Source: JAGOMW01 sp964644075 (GTDB taxonomy: Bacteria > Patescibacteriota > Gracilibacteria > BD1-5 > UBA2023). Taken from it: a DNA stretch of 36,689 nt. The stretch lies in assembly GCA_964644075.1 (NCBI GenBank), contig CAZXUQ010000008.1:1-36689 (forward strand), in the 5' to 3' direction. Under the pieces are notes generated by a model. It worked only from the letters and a program-made list of their open reading frames with translations, was not told the DNA's origin and did no database searches. Below, piece after piece: positions 1 to 9,787 of the stretch. Every line of letters starts with the position of its first letter. Positions within the stretch are counted from its first letter, which is position 1. Both the position numbers and the translations under genes were made by a program.

Positions 1-132
1 TGGTGGATCCGAGTGTCGAAAGGTGGAACTTCTCCTCTTACAAGAATGGTTCAGTTTATTCGTACTGAGGCGAGACGAGTTGAAATTTATGAGGAGATAG
101 AGCGTAAGTACTCACATCTATACTCCAAGTAA
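1..132 (+). CDS. Large serine recombinase, C-terminal 43 codons (continues from the right end)
   Basis: Frame 1 is open from the first base to a TAA at 130-132 and reads as a charged helical C-terminus (...FIRTEARRVEIYEEIERKYS...). It has no start codon of its own. The recombinase gene starting at 35234 runs off the right end in the frame that continues exactly here if the 7 bases TGGTGGA found at both ends are merged, giving a 526-residue protein. If the ends are instead abutted without merging, the reading shifts and yields a less protein-like tail. A hairpin terminator follows at 245-266. The assignment depends on the ends being contiguous in nature. Confidence 0.75.
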   Translation, partial: WWIRVSKGGTSPLTRMVQFIRTEARRVEIYEEIERKYSHLYSK

Positions 133-187
133 ACAAGATGACGATTATTACAAGATAGATCCATTTTCGCATCACGATTTTTTAGGA

Positions 188-1228
188 CTAAAGTAAGTCG
201 CGCCCTATGACACTTGCGATTTGGAATCGAGTGAGGGAGAGCTCAGAGATCTTCGGATCTCTTTTTACTGCCCGAGTGAACATGATAGCAAGTTCTCTGT
301 CAGTAGCATTTCGTTTTCCGTCCTTTTCGTTCCATATAGGAAGTATTCATTTTCATCTGAGTATCTTCTCGTCGAATATTGTTGCCCAATACTGACGTGG
401 ACGAACGCCCATGATATCCATAGCTCGAGAGATCATCGTTCGGATTTCTCCATCTGTCGCTATATCAGTCCCGTTATTTCCATTCCATATACCTTTTTCT
501 TTTGCTTGGTCAGCATGAAGCTTTGCTTGAAAGTTTCTGAGCTCGTTGAATTTATCCACTTCTGACGGGTCCAGCATGATATATGTCGAATACAATTTCC
601 CAATCATCGAGTACGGAATCCAGAAACCACCACGACCTCCCCAAGAATTTGGAGAGTGGAATCCTCCTCGTTCTCCATTTGGAAAGGTGTGGTTGTCATC
701 ATATCCATTTATCTGCCAAACATGTCCACTAAATCCTTGCTTCTCAGAATATACCCCCGTCTGTATTATTTTTCCCCAGTCACCATTACCAGTTCCAGTG
801 GCAATACAGTATCCATCCGCGAGAACTTGCTTGAGTGGTTCAGGATTCGTATTTCCTGCAGGCGCTACTTTTACATAGCCAACACAGTACTTCATATCAT
901 AAATAAGCTGGAGAGCCCCCTGCAGTGTCCATCCACGAGTATCTGATGCACCTCGTTCTTTTGCCTTGTCCCATACTTTCCATGGATCGTATGGTTGACC
1001 GTACTGTGTCCCACTTCGAAGAGCGTCGAGGAATGATGTCTCGAAGAATGCTCATGAACTTCCAAAAACAGTACAAGCCCCAATCTTTCCCTGATTGAGG
1101 ACTGGAGTGTGATCATGCATGATGGATGTCGGTAGGTCTCATCATGCCATGTCGAGATTCATTTTTACATCTCGATTATCTGGAAAATCTATCCCAGCGT
1201 CATATGTTTCGAAATCTATAGTATTCAT
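188..1228 (-). CDS. Papain-like (C1 family) cysteine peptidase
   Basis: 346 residues. The papain signature is clear: Gln46 and Cys52 in NQGKIGACTVF, His169 in SGHVWQINGYDDN and Asn194 in PNSWGGRGGFW, which give the oxyanion Gln and the Cys-His-Asn triad. Family knowledge: such enzymes cleave proteins; phage copies are rarer than peptidoglycan hydrolases. UGA is read as Gly several times, including after residue 291, where a standard-code reading would stop 55 codons early. No signal peptide was seen. It is the last gene of the late transcript, directly behind the holin-like and phospholipase-like genes (3-nt gap to the previous stop), so a role in lysis, in cleaving host-surface proteins or as a virion-delivered protease are all possible. 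Product class is secure; role is inferred. Confidence 0.88.
245..266 (+). terminator. Intrinsic terminator for the recombinase
   Basis: A 7-bp stem AGAGATC / GATCTCT closes a TTCG tetraloop and is followed directly by five T residues, the classic intrinsic terminator form. It lies about 110 bases after the recombinase stop codon. Because the peptidase gene on the other strand ends at 188, the hairpin sits inside the 3' end of that convergent gene. No T-run follows it in the minus direction, so it should act only on rightward transcripts. Confidence 0.8.
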
Positions 1229-1231
1229 ATT

Positions 1232-1345
1232 TTAGAAAAATTTAGAGAATGGATGATGAATTGTAACCACTGGTCATTGCCCTGGGCGAGTCGGAAGTGC
1301 CATGGTTTTCGAGAATGTAGCGAGGAAGAAAAAGAGCGAGAGCAT
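1232..1345 (-). CDS. Tiny hydrophobic protein, 37 residues
   Basis: Starts one base after the stop of the preceding 64-residue gene and ends 3 nt before the peptidase start, so it fills the gap exactly. The N-terminus (MLSLFFFLATF) is hydrophobic and could insert in a membrane; the rest is polar. One UGA is read as Gly. I recognise no family. Its position in the lysis cassette suggests a small membrane accessory such as a holin partner, but this is inference from context only. Confidence 0.5.
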
Positions 1346-1346
1346 A

Positions 1347-1541
1347 TTATTTGAGAGTGTTACATGGCTGGTATCCAAATGGCAGTGCTCCGTAGTTCTG
1401 TCACGGCTCCATCTCATCGAGAAGCTGATGATTCTCACGTATCGCGAGCTCTACCATGTCGCGAGTGTATCCGCGCACCTGATGTACATGATGTGTACCC
1501 TGAGCGTTCGCCTCGCATTCGAGGTCTCTATATTGTTCCAT
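1347..1541 (-). CDS. Hypothetical protein, 64 residues
   Basis: Reads MEQYRDLECEANAQGTHHVH..., a polar, His-rich small protein ending in TAA. It starts 12 nt after the phospholipase-like gene stops and is followed after one nucleotide by the 37-residue gene. No domain is recognised. The coherent composition and tight packing support it as a real gene; the large plus-strand frame opposite it is a shadow. Confidence 0.6.
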
Positions 1542-1552
1542 AAGCGAGAAAA

Positions 1553-1942
1553 TTAGTGATAGTTGAAGTATCCTTTTCCACCGAACCGAACCGTGTAATA
1601 AAAACAGAGAGCGAGAGTTGTATATTTGAGAACTGAGAACATTCCGAGATTAGCTTTCTGGATGTCTGAGATGATAGCTACGAAGAATCACATATCGCAT
1701 TCATACCGCCTCCGATCATCTCAACCTTGCCAATATGCAAAATCATGCACGTCGCAGGATGCCTGGATGAATACGAGGCGAAGTCTCTTGAGTATCCACT
1801 TGATTATCCATCGCATAATCTTTTGTTTCATTTTTGTTCCTCCACCGCCACATCCATTCACGATTCACTCACTACGGAGAAAATCCCACTCCTTGTAGGT
1901 GAGATCCTTCCAGCTTCGAGATGTGAAGTCTGCGAGTTGCAT
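1553..1942 (-). CDS. Phospholipase A2-like protein
   Basis: 129 residues. The motif ASCDVHDFAYWQGGDDRRRY followed by ECD matches the small secreted-type phospholipase A2 fold: a Cys, the His66-Asp67 catalytic dyad, then a Tyr and a distal Asp83. An upstream NGCGGGG segment looks like a calcium-binding or glycine loop of these small proteins. The Lys/Arg/Trp-rich stretch at residues 38-55 could bind membranes, and residues 103-117 are hydrophobic. Its ATG overlaps the stop of the holin-like gene by one base, which indicates translational coupling. Likely role: attack on membrane phospholipids at lysis or entry. The PLA2-like fold is likely; enzymatic activity is inferred. Confidence 0.75.
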
Positions 1943-2241
1943 TACTTAGAAAGAAAATGATTGATAAGAAAAAAGATTACTCACCATGCACCAGTAACGA
2001 GTGCAATCTTTAGATTTATGGAAGCCACTGACTCACCAAGCTTCTTGATTTCATTTTCAGAGTTCAAGAGACGATTTTCAGTCACCTTATGTTTTTCCCT
2101 ATGAGTAACTACCTCTTCCTTTACGGATAGGACATTCGTGAGATTCTTGTCGATGTTCTCGAGAACTGTCTCGATTTTTCAAAAAGAAATTTGCATACTT
2201 GCGAAGGATTCCTCCAGTTTTGATATTCTCTGTTCAGACAT
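1942..2241 (-). CDS. Holin-like protein with coiled coil and one C-terminal membrane helix
   Basis: 99 residues. An amphipathic, Glu/Lys-rich coiled coil (about residues 1-75) is followed by one hydrophobic helix (about 80-97, ALVTGAWGVIFFLINHFL) and a short tail. This is the layout of XhlA/hemolysin-type phage lysis proteins. It starts 3 nt after the 159-residue gene and its stop overlaps the start of the phospholipase-like gene. Its position after the tail genes and before the lytic enzymes fits a holin or holin accessory. Topology is visible; holin function is inferred. Confidence 0.7.
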
Positions 2242-2244
2242 GAT

Positions 2245-2724
2245 TTATAAGTTACCAAGATTAAAAAGATTTCGAACTGCATCCACTTCATCCTTCTTCG
2301 ACTGCGCGTATGCGAGCTTTTCTTCCATCTCTGGAGTGAGTGTGCCACCTTGGAGGAGAGCGATAGCGATGGCGAGGGCTTTATTCGTGAGAGCTTTCTC
2401 GGCATGAGGATTTCCTCCGAAGCATCGAGCGGTGATGAGTTCACCGATCTCGAAGTCTGAGAAGATTTCTCACTCGAGGTCTATGTCATCGAGTGACTCT
2501 GTGGAGATAATCGAATTGTAGACTCGAGCGTGCTTTTCTTCAGATGTTTCTGGTGGAAGAGTCTTCTCTTGTACTTCGATCGAATATTCACCATCCTCCT
2601 CGATGAGTACTGGTATGTGAGTATCGAGATTGATTTCTATATCTTCTTGATGGAGACAATCAGGATTCGATGAGTAATCAACTCCAGTTGTATAGTCTGT
2701 ATGAGAGAAAAAAGAAATGATCAT
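2245..2724 (-). CDS. Hypothetical protein between fibre and lysis genes, 159 residues
   Basis: Acidic protein starting MIISFFSHTDYTT with an Ala-rich helical segment near residues 110-130 (KALTNKALAIAIALL). A UGA-Gly at codon 85 splits it in the standard code. It starts 3 nt after the fibre gene stop and ends 3 nt before the holin-like gene. I recognise no domain. Position suggests a fibre-assembly or host-range accessory, which is only a contextual guess. Confidence 0.7.
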
Positions 2725-2727
2725 AGA

Positions 2728-4788
2728 TTAGTTCGTTACAGTAATAGAAGATGCATTTGATGAATTATTCGATACCTGTCTACCTCGAATAAATCATGTA
2801 GGAAGTGAGCAAGATCCTTGTAGTGTCTGGTTACCAGATGCTGTTGCAATATCTTTCCAATTATTCACACCATCACCACTCCATTGGAGAGTACAAGATG
2901 AGGCAAGATACCCAGTAGATGTAGATATCGTATATGAACAAAGTCCACCATAATGCCATCCTATTGCACCATAGTTCGTAACTCCTATACCAGCATTCGG
3001 AATAGAGTATGAGATGATGTTATCGACAGAATTTGGAGTTTTTTTGAGTACGATTCCAGATGAGCTTACTGCTTGTCAGATAGGGTTTTTTACAGTACCT
3101 TTCGTTGTAGATATGGCCCCAGCGATATTTGATACATACAAAATATCTCATCGTGTAAGACCAGAAAATCACTCGATATATGAGTAATCATTTCCATTGA
3201 GATCAACAGAGTTTCCTATTGATTTTGGACCACTCGCAAAACCAGCGAATACAGCAAATGGTATCTCTACTGACCTATTGGCACGAGCTTTAAAAGCCTT
3301 GCCAAGAAAATCAAGATTGATCTCTGAAAAACTCCAATGATTCGCATCATTCGTGACAGCATTATAGACTCAAGCAGTAGAGTAAGGAAAGTAAGTATTA
3401 AATGTGGTTCAGACAACATAATATCCTGTATTTCAAAAGTTTACCGTATCATTAAGAACGAGTCTATATGTCGTATTCGCTACTATATCGTAGTTTAGGT
3501 CACACGAATTAGTACCATTTGCCACTGTTTGCTCAGTAAGAAGTGTTCAGGAGTTATCTCTGAGTTGTATCTTTGCAGAACCACTCGAAGCATTTGCCCA
3601 TGACTTCACCGTTCGAATCTTGCAGGCATAAGGAACAGAGAAAGCAATACCCATATTTGTATAACTTCCAGCACTCGATGATGTGAGAGTTATTGGATAT
3701 TGTATAGCTCATACCACGGCGATTGGTACTGGAGCTGAAGAAACCTCATCAAAATTTATTCTCTTGAGTCCTGGATTTGTTCCAGTTGCACCCGTAGCAC
3801 CAAAGAAACGATATTGAGTATATGGTGTAGTATTTGCAAAAGTATATTTTGTGTAAGTTCCTGGAACAGGTGCTATCGATGTATATAGATCAGTCCAATT
3901 TGTACCATCATTTGAGCCCTGTATCTTCCATCCAGTATTATATACTTCACCTGCACTCCAATACATAAGAGATACAGCATTGAAGATTCTTGCCACTGGC
4001 ATCACTACTTTTATCCATTGATTTACTGTCAATCACTGAGAAGCCCAACCATCAGATAGATTATCGTTAAATGCTACTGCGGCGTAATAAGAAGCATTGT
4101 ATTCAGAAGAAGCACTCGTGATATAGTTTGAGTCACCAGTATTACTGGTGAGATTCGGGATGGCATCGGGTATAGTATTTGTGGCTCATAATACCTCTCA
4201 CATCTGAACAGTTTGTATATATTTTCCAGCAGATCAGAGATCATTTTTGATGTTTGAGTATAATATGTCCTCGTAATCACCACTTGCTTTTTCAAGACGG
4301 ATTTTATCAGATGAGAGTATATTTGTTCCGTCAGTCACATTCTTCGCTTCTTCGAGTCAAGTTGTACGATTAATTCGTACAACTTTATTTGATCCGAATC
4401 CACTTCGAAGTCCGCCAACTGCATCGACTTTAGCATTTATTTCGTCCTTAAAAGTCTCATAATCATCTGCAGAGAAGATGATAGAAAGGATTGCTTGATC
4501 AGAGAATGAGAAAGCTGTCTGGGTATGCGTAGTTGCATCCCATGATGCTGGACATGGTTCGACTGCACGTACCCAGTTGATAATATCTCCGGTGCGTCCC
4601 GTGATACGGACAAACTCTCGCTTCGTTACACGACCGAGAGTATCAAATTCTTGTACGACTCACTTTAGAGGAAAACTCGATCATAGGAGAGCTCCGTTTC
4701 CTGTCGGAAGTGATGCTATGAGTGTTCCAGAACCAACTCCTGCATCGAGCTTCGAAGATGTATTGTTGAGAAAGTATTGAGTTATCAT
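2728..4788 (-). CDS. Tail fibre / receptor-binding protein with a discoidin-like domain
   Basis: 686 residues, frequently interrupted by UGA-Gly. The N-terminal region (about 1-120: ...KREFVRITGRTGDIINWVRA...) resembles the conserved tail-attachment start of siphophage fibres. A segment at about 230-350 (DGWASQGLTVNQWIKV ... WKIQGSNDGTNWTDLYT) looks like an F5/8 type C (discoidin) carbohydrate-binding domain. The C-terminal third is Ser/Thr/Asn/Gly-rich and probably beta-structured (...TGFIRGRQVSNNSSN...). It begins 7 bases inside the end of the hub gene. Likely role: binding the surface of the host cell. Confidence 0.82.
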
Positions 4789-5777
4789 AGGACTTCTTGA
4801 GCAAATGAGTTATAGCTTGATATATCGAGCTTGACACTGTATTGAGTGTACTCCACCTTCAATATCTGTAAATTGTTAAGTGACAAGTTACTGTTTAGGA
4901 TATTGATAAACATTCCTGGAATAATTGTCTCGATTCACACCTCGAACTTGTCTGTTATCGTGACGGAGATGGCTGGTGTAGGTTGTGCGTATTTCGTAAT
5001 ATACTGGTTGGCATAGTTTTGAGCCGAAGTAGAATCCTTGAGCTCTGTCTTCGAGATGCGTTTTTTCCTCATATCATAGAGAGCGATGCTCGTGGGATCT
5101 GTCGCTGTTACGACTCATGTACTCCACTCCACCTCGACCGAGTTCACCACCTTCTCGAGGTCGTCATCCATGATGATAGAGTCAATCTCTCCATCGATAC
5201 TCGCTCGAATAAGTGACACGTTATTGTGAAAATTCACCGTTCCATCAGGTCAGATATAGAGCCACTTTCCAGTGCTATCCGTCGCTTGTTTTATTGCCTC
5301 CAAACTATTCGTTCCAGAGTACTCGATATTCCTATTCGATCACACTGTCTCGACTGTACCAAGTGTGATATCTATTCCAGTGTGAGCCGAATTATAAGCA
5401 TTCACTATACTCGTGATAATCGTCGCTGGGTCTGCATTATAGTTTGCTGTTACGGTGTCTCCAGTGAGAAGTGATGCGAGCCCAAGAACCGTGAGAGAGA
5501 GTGTCGTTTTTCATCGTTCATATTTCGGTATTCTCTTCGAGACAAACCCTGAATATATGAGAAGACCGCTCGGGAATAAATCAGAAAAACACCATACTTT
5601 GATGATGTCGCTTTTTGTGACTCCTGTGTAGTCAAAAGGAGCATGGAGATCCACGGTCATCTGACCCTGTCATCCGTTTAGCTGAGATGTGAACCGAACT
5701 TGAGAAGTCACAAGAGGAGTGAGAACCTCTTTGAATCCTCATGAACGGTCGTAGAGCTTGTATTCGTATCGTTTCAT
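4782..5777 (-). CDS. Tail hub / baseplate-like minor tail protein
   Basis: 331 residues, beta-rich, starting MKRYEYKLYDRSGG. The segment LLIYSGFVSKRIPKYERGKT and the overall pattern resemble the hub proteins that follow distal tail protein in siphophages (gp27/Gp37-like fold). It lies in the standard order tape measure, Dit, hub, fibre. Its ATG overlaps the Dit stop (TAATG). It probably forms the tail-tip ring connecting the tube to the fibre. Family placement rests on gene order and pattern rather than a firm motif. Confidence 0.75.
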
Positions 5778-6598
5778 TAGAGAAAGTTTTTAGAGTACTT
5801 CACATTGATATCGAGGTTATATGTTCCGGTCCCGAAATCATATTCGACGATATTGGGTCACTTGGAAAATATCGGACACGGTCATGTGTAGTCGATGGCA
5901 ACAGAGTTTTTATAGACATGCTTTGTCTTGCTATCTACCACGAGAACATCTCATGCGGTGAGAGATCCAACCGTGAGGGATATTCCATCCAGCGTCATTT
6001 TTGCTTGACTACAGGATCCTGTATTTACGACGATGATGATTTTTGGGAATGTCTCCTTAGATCCCTCGTTCGAGTACTCGATATTAATATTCGAAGTGAG
6101 ACCAGTATCGGTCGAGATAGTATTTTCTGCATCTCTCCAGTACACATCGTTGATAGTGAATGTGACAGAGAAAGGACAAAAACTCACGTGATACCTTTTT
6201 CGATCGAAGACGATATTCGAACATGTGGCATTTATCTCTCGGAATTTCCCCTGTGTCGCATATCTGAGGATGCCGTCTTTTTCGTCGAGGTATTTCTTCA
6301 TCTCATCTATCTTCGCTTCCATATCCACTCTGGTATCTGCCTTTACGATACCTCGGAGGGTGATAGTCTTTTTCCTCCAGTCTCTATAGAGGAACTGTCC
6401 TCCATCCTGTCCGTTGTTCGATGCTTCGCCAAAATCCGAAGCCCCTGAGTCATGGAGACCTTGAGCTTCGGTAGTGACGATATTCGCATTCTGAAGTCCG
6501 TATGAAGCAAAAGAAAAATCTTCGCTCGAACTGACGGCAGAGGCTGGATATTCGGCGTATCCTATTGGTGTGGATGATATTGGAGCATTTGAGATCAT
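5777..6598 (-). CDS. Distal tail protein (Dit-like)
   Basis: 273 residues. Dit-like features include the N-terminal galectin-type beta pattern and the segment YRDWRKKTITLRGIVKADT followed by DEKDGILRY. An upstream in-frame GTG at 6649 would add 17 codons, but the tape-measure gene stops at 6600-6602, so the ATG at 6598 (two bases later) is the natural start. A UGA-Gly near residue 216 hides the last 57 residues in the standard code. It overlaps the hub start by one base. Confidence 0.8.
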
Positions 6599-6599
6599 A

Positions 6600-9260
6600 C
6601 TATGATATTCAGAGCTTAAAGAGTTGTGACTGACGTGTGAGAACTTCACCTACCTTATTCGCAAGAGAGTCAATATCTCTATCATCTCGAACATTTACGC
6701 TACCCATGTTGATGACGATATTTACACCACCGCCTCAGAGCCTGTCGTTCGGTATGATAGTGCCAGAGGTAGACGGTACGAAGAGTTCACGACCATTCTC
6801 TCCGACTATGTATGGCTCTCATTTCGACACCTGCCCACCAAATGCGCGAGTACCGACCGAGCCACCACCGCCACCACTCATTCCTGCTGAACGCTGGAGT
6901 GCAATCATCTCTCGGAGGCTCGCTGAGATAGAGTTATAGTAGGATATGAGTTGCTCACTCATCTTTTTCGTCTCGACATTGAGATTATCGTGATACTGCT
7001 TGTATGCGAGCTTCAGATCCTCGAGATGTGACTTCTGGAGAGAGAGTTTTCTTCTGAGAAGCTGGTTCGTATCGTTGTAGTCCTTTTCGAGCTCTGCCTG
7101 TTTCTGTTGGATAGAGATAGCGAGATTTACATTCTCCTGATTCTTTATCTCCACGAGCTTACCTGCCGTATCAGTATAGAACGCTTTCATGATTCCATCC
7201 TCTTCTTGGAGTTTGATTTTTCGATCATTGATAGCCTTTTGGTTTGCCTGGAGTTCGAGGATAGCCTTTTTCTCCATCATGACAGAGAGATCATCTTCTC
7301 GCTTTTTGAGTTCGTCGGTCATCTTCTTTTGATTATCCGCGACGATTTTCTGTGCATCAGAAAGTGCCGAATAGCTCTCTACCTGCTTAAGAATTGCCTG
7401 GTCTACAGTTCCCATGATGTACGCTTGTTCCTCGAGGAGGGCGTTTTGCTCACCATTCGTATCCCCATTCTTGTTGATATCTGCCAAACGCTTCTTGATT
7501 TCGACCGCACGTTTTGCGAGAGCCTCATTCTGTTCTCACTCGATACCGAACTTGATGGTGGCAGTTTCTGAATTGAACTTCTGGATCTCTCGGTTGATAT
7601 CCGAGAGTGCCTTCACTCCTTCCTGCTTATATTTCGACCATTCTGCAGTGATAGACTTGAGCTTTTCACGAGCGTCATCGATTTCTTTTTTCGTCTTATC
7701 AAATCCATCGACAATCTTTTTCACTGCATCCTCCGCCTGGTCAGAGAGTTTCTTCATGGCATCTTTTGCCTCCTTAGACCCTTTAGCATTCTTGTTTCCA
7801 GCATTCGCACCAGCCTCTCCGAAGTTTCCCATATCCGTAATGGCTCCACTGATTCTCGATTGGAGATCAGAGGTCGCACCTGCAGAAGTATCGACTGCCT
7901 TATTGAACTGGTCAAAATTTGCCTGCATCCCATCTACCATACCGGTAACATCCTTGAGAACTCCATCTTTGAGCTCCGAGAAGTCACGCTTGATATTTTC
8001 CTTCGATGCATCGATAGTATCATCGAGAGCTCATGCAATATTGCCAGTTATCGTAGAGATAGAGCTGATAGTCGATATAGTTCATTTCCCGAGGAACGTG
8101 AGGAGCTTATTGATGCCACTGATAGCGAAGTTTATGACCTTTTCGACGATATTCGCAAGCTGGAGAAATGGTTCTGATATGGTCTGAGCCATCTTATTTG
8201 CTCCAATCTTGATACCATTCCAGAGAGTGGCAACTGCAAAAGCAATACCACGGAGAGATATAGATGCCACTGCTGCAACGACGATAAATCCATCAGAGAT
8301 AGCCTTGAGAAGTCTTGACCATATCTTCGCCTGACCCTCGGTCGTTCGTGCAGTTTCACCGAATATGGCAGTGAGAACGGTCGTGATAGCACCGAGGAAT
8401 ACTCACGCTACTCGTACAACCGAAGCAAACGCATTTCCGAAGAATGCGAAGAAGTCATCTGCTACTTTTTTCACGAAAGCACGGTGCTCATCGAACCACT
8501 TGTTTATCTGTGCGAGCGTATCCCTCATCTTGTTCGAAAGGAACTGTCAGGAGTTTCCCACGAGACTTTTGACATTATCCATCAGATTCGACCATTGTCC
8601 CTTGAGTGTATTTGCCATCTTTACCATATTGCCACCGAAACGCTCATTGAGTCCTGTAAGGAGTGCATTGATACCTGTCGCGGATGATATACCAGCATTT
8701 CAGATGTCTCCAAGTTGCTTCTTCGTGAGATTAAGTTTATCCTCGAGGATCTTGTAGACAGGAAGTCCACGTTCTGCGAGTTGCATGAGCTCTTCGGCGG
8801 ATACTTTCCCTTTGGTCTGTATCTGTCCGAGCGCGAGTACGACTCATTGGAGATCCGCGTCAGACCTTCCAAGTGCAGCCATCGAGTCACCGAGTACCTG
8901 CAGTGTCGGGAGAGCCTTCTGAGCCTCGATACCCATACCAATCATCTGCTGAACGAGTGGTGTGAGAGTTGTTTTTTCGAACGGAGTCTTGGATGCAAAC
9001 TCATCGATATCTCGCATCATCTGGAGAGACTTCTCCTGACTCCCGAGAAGCGTCTCGAATCCTATTCTCGCTTGCTCGACTCATGAAGTAAGGGACACGA
9101 ACATCGCACCAACCGCTACCCCTGCAAATGCCTTTGTGAGTGTTCCGGCTAATCATGAAAAAGAGGACTGTACATTTTTTGCCTGTCCTTCGATTTTCTT
9201 CATTCCTGCGGTTGCCTGGTCGGTAAGGCGTATGATGACTTCGTGTTGGTTCTGTGACAT
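6600..9260 (-). CDS. Tape measure protein
   Basis: 886 residues, the longest tail gene; length sets tail length in siphophages. It starts MSQNQHEVIIRLTDQATAGM, has a glycine/alanine-rich hydrophobic middle (about residues 270-400), long charged coiled coils (about 500-760), and the classic tape-measure tail segment GEPYIVGENGRELFVPS (about 815-830), whose first Gly is UGA. The C-terminus (NIVINMGSVNVRDDRDID) is also typical. A terminator-like hairpin lies just upstream (9272-9296). Confidence 0.95.
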
Positions 9261-9271
9261 ACTATGGTAAA

Positions 9272-9296
9272 AGAAAAAACGGGATTGACCCGTTTT
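9272..9296 (-). terminator. Hairpin terminator between tail chaperone and tape measure genes
   Basis: On the minus strand AAAACGGG pairs with CCCGTTTT around a 5-nt loop, followed by TTCTTTT. It lies between the stop of the chaperone fusion (9295) and the tape-measure ATG (9260). Its form is a good intrinsic terminator and it ends the transcript that starts at the strong promoter near 10940. It must be partly leaky, or tape measure must have its own promoter, because I see no clear -35/-10 after it. Confidence 0.65.
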
Positions 9297-9785
9297 ATTG
9301 CTGTGCCCTTTGATTTTCCTTCCACTCTTTTTCCATTTCCATCGAGAGAATTCGAGCGTGCAATGCTACTTTGTGGTAGTCCTGACTGTCGAGTTCGCTC
9401 GGTGTGCAGTGGTAGAGCTTCTTGATGAGGAGGTACTCTATGTGTTCGGGGTGAGGGTCATACCCCGAGTCGATCGTGTATTTAATCTGCCTGATTACTT
9501 CTTCGTCGAACTTTTTTTTTCGTCTTCTTCATTGATTTTCGCGAGGATAGAGTTGTAGTCCTCGGCGCTGATATCATCGAGTTCTGCCTGAGTCAGATTT
9601 GTCATACCCATAACGAGCACGTCATTTGCTTTCTGTACGTTCGAAGCTGGGAATTTTGCCTGTCCGTCTGTTCCGATAACGACATTTTCCGAGAGTGCCA
9701 TCTGGTATTCTCGGTCTACTTTACGAGTGCGGAAAGCGTTGAATTTTACCTCGATTTCCTTTCCTGAGAGAGTAGTGATATTCAT
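9295..9785 (-). CDS. Tail assembly chaperone fusion (G-T) made by -1 frameshift
   Basis: The first frame (9495-9785, 96 residues, MNITTLSGKEIEVKFNAFRT...) ends ...EDEKKSSTKK. Near its end an A9 run (minus strand; T9 at 9512-9520) forms the slippery heptamer A AAA AAA in the correct frame. A -1 slip gives ...EDEKKKFDEEVIRQIKYTID... and continues to TAA at 9295-9297, a 163-residue fusion. This is the conserved gpG/gpGT arrangement located between tail tube and tape measure; both products chaperone the tape measure. The 96-residue product contains no UGA. Confidence 0.88.
9512..9520 (-). promoter_or_regulatory. Slippery A9 site for -1 ribosomal frameshift
   Basis: Nine A residues in the sense strand, framed GAA AAA AAA AGT, give the canonical A AAA AAA heptamer. 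The downstream -1 frame stays open for 67 more codons and reads as good protein, which is what makes the site convincing. I see no obvious stimulatory pseudoknot by eye. Confidence 0.8.
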
Positions 9786-9787
9786 AA

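Noticed and set aside
2121..2444. Minus-strand frame of 107 codons here
   Set aside because: It is out of frame with the 159-residue and holin-like genes, which fit tightly and end in UAA.
6599..6649. Upstream GTG start for the distal tail protein
   Set aside because: It would overlap 48 bases of the tape-measure gene, while an ATG lies directly after the tape-measure stop.
5741..8187. Long plus-strand frames opposite the tail genes, such as 5741-6448 and 7414-8187
   Set aside because: They lie antisense to well-recognised Dit and tape-measure genes and have no domain-like sequence; they are shadows favoured by codon bias.
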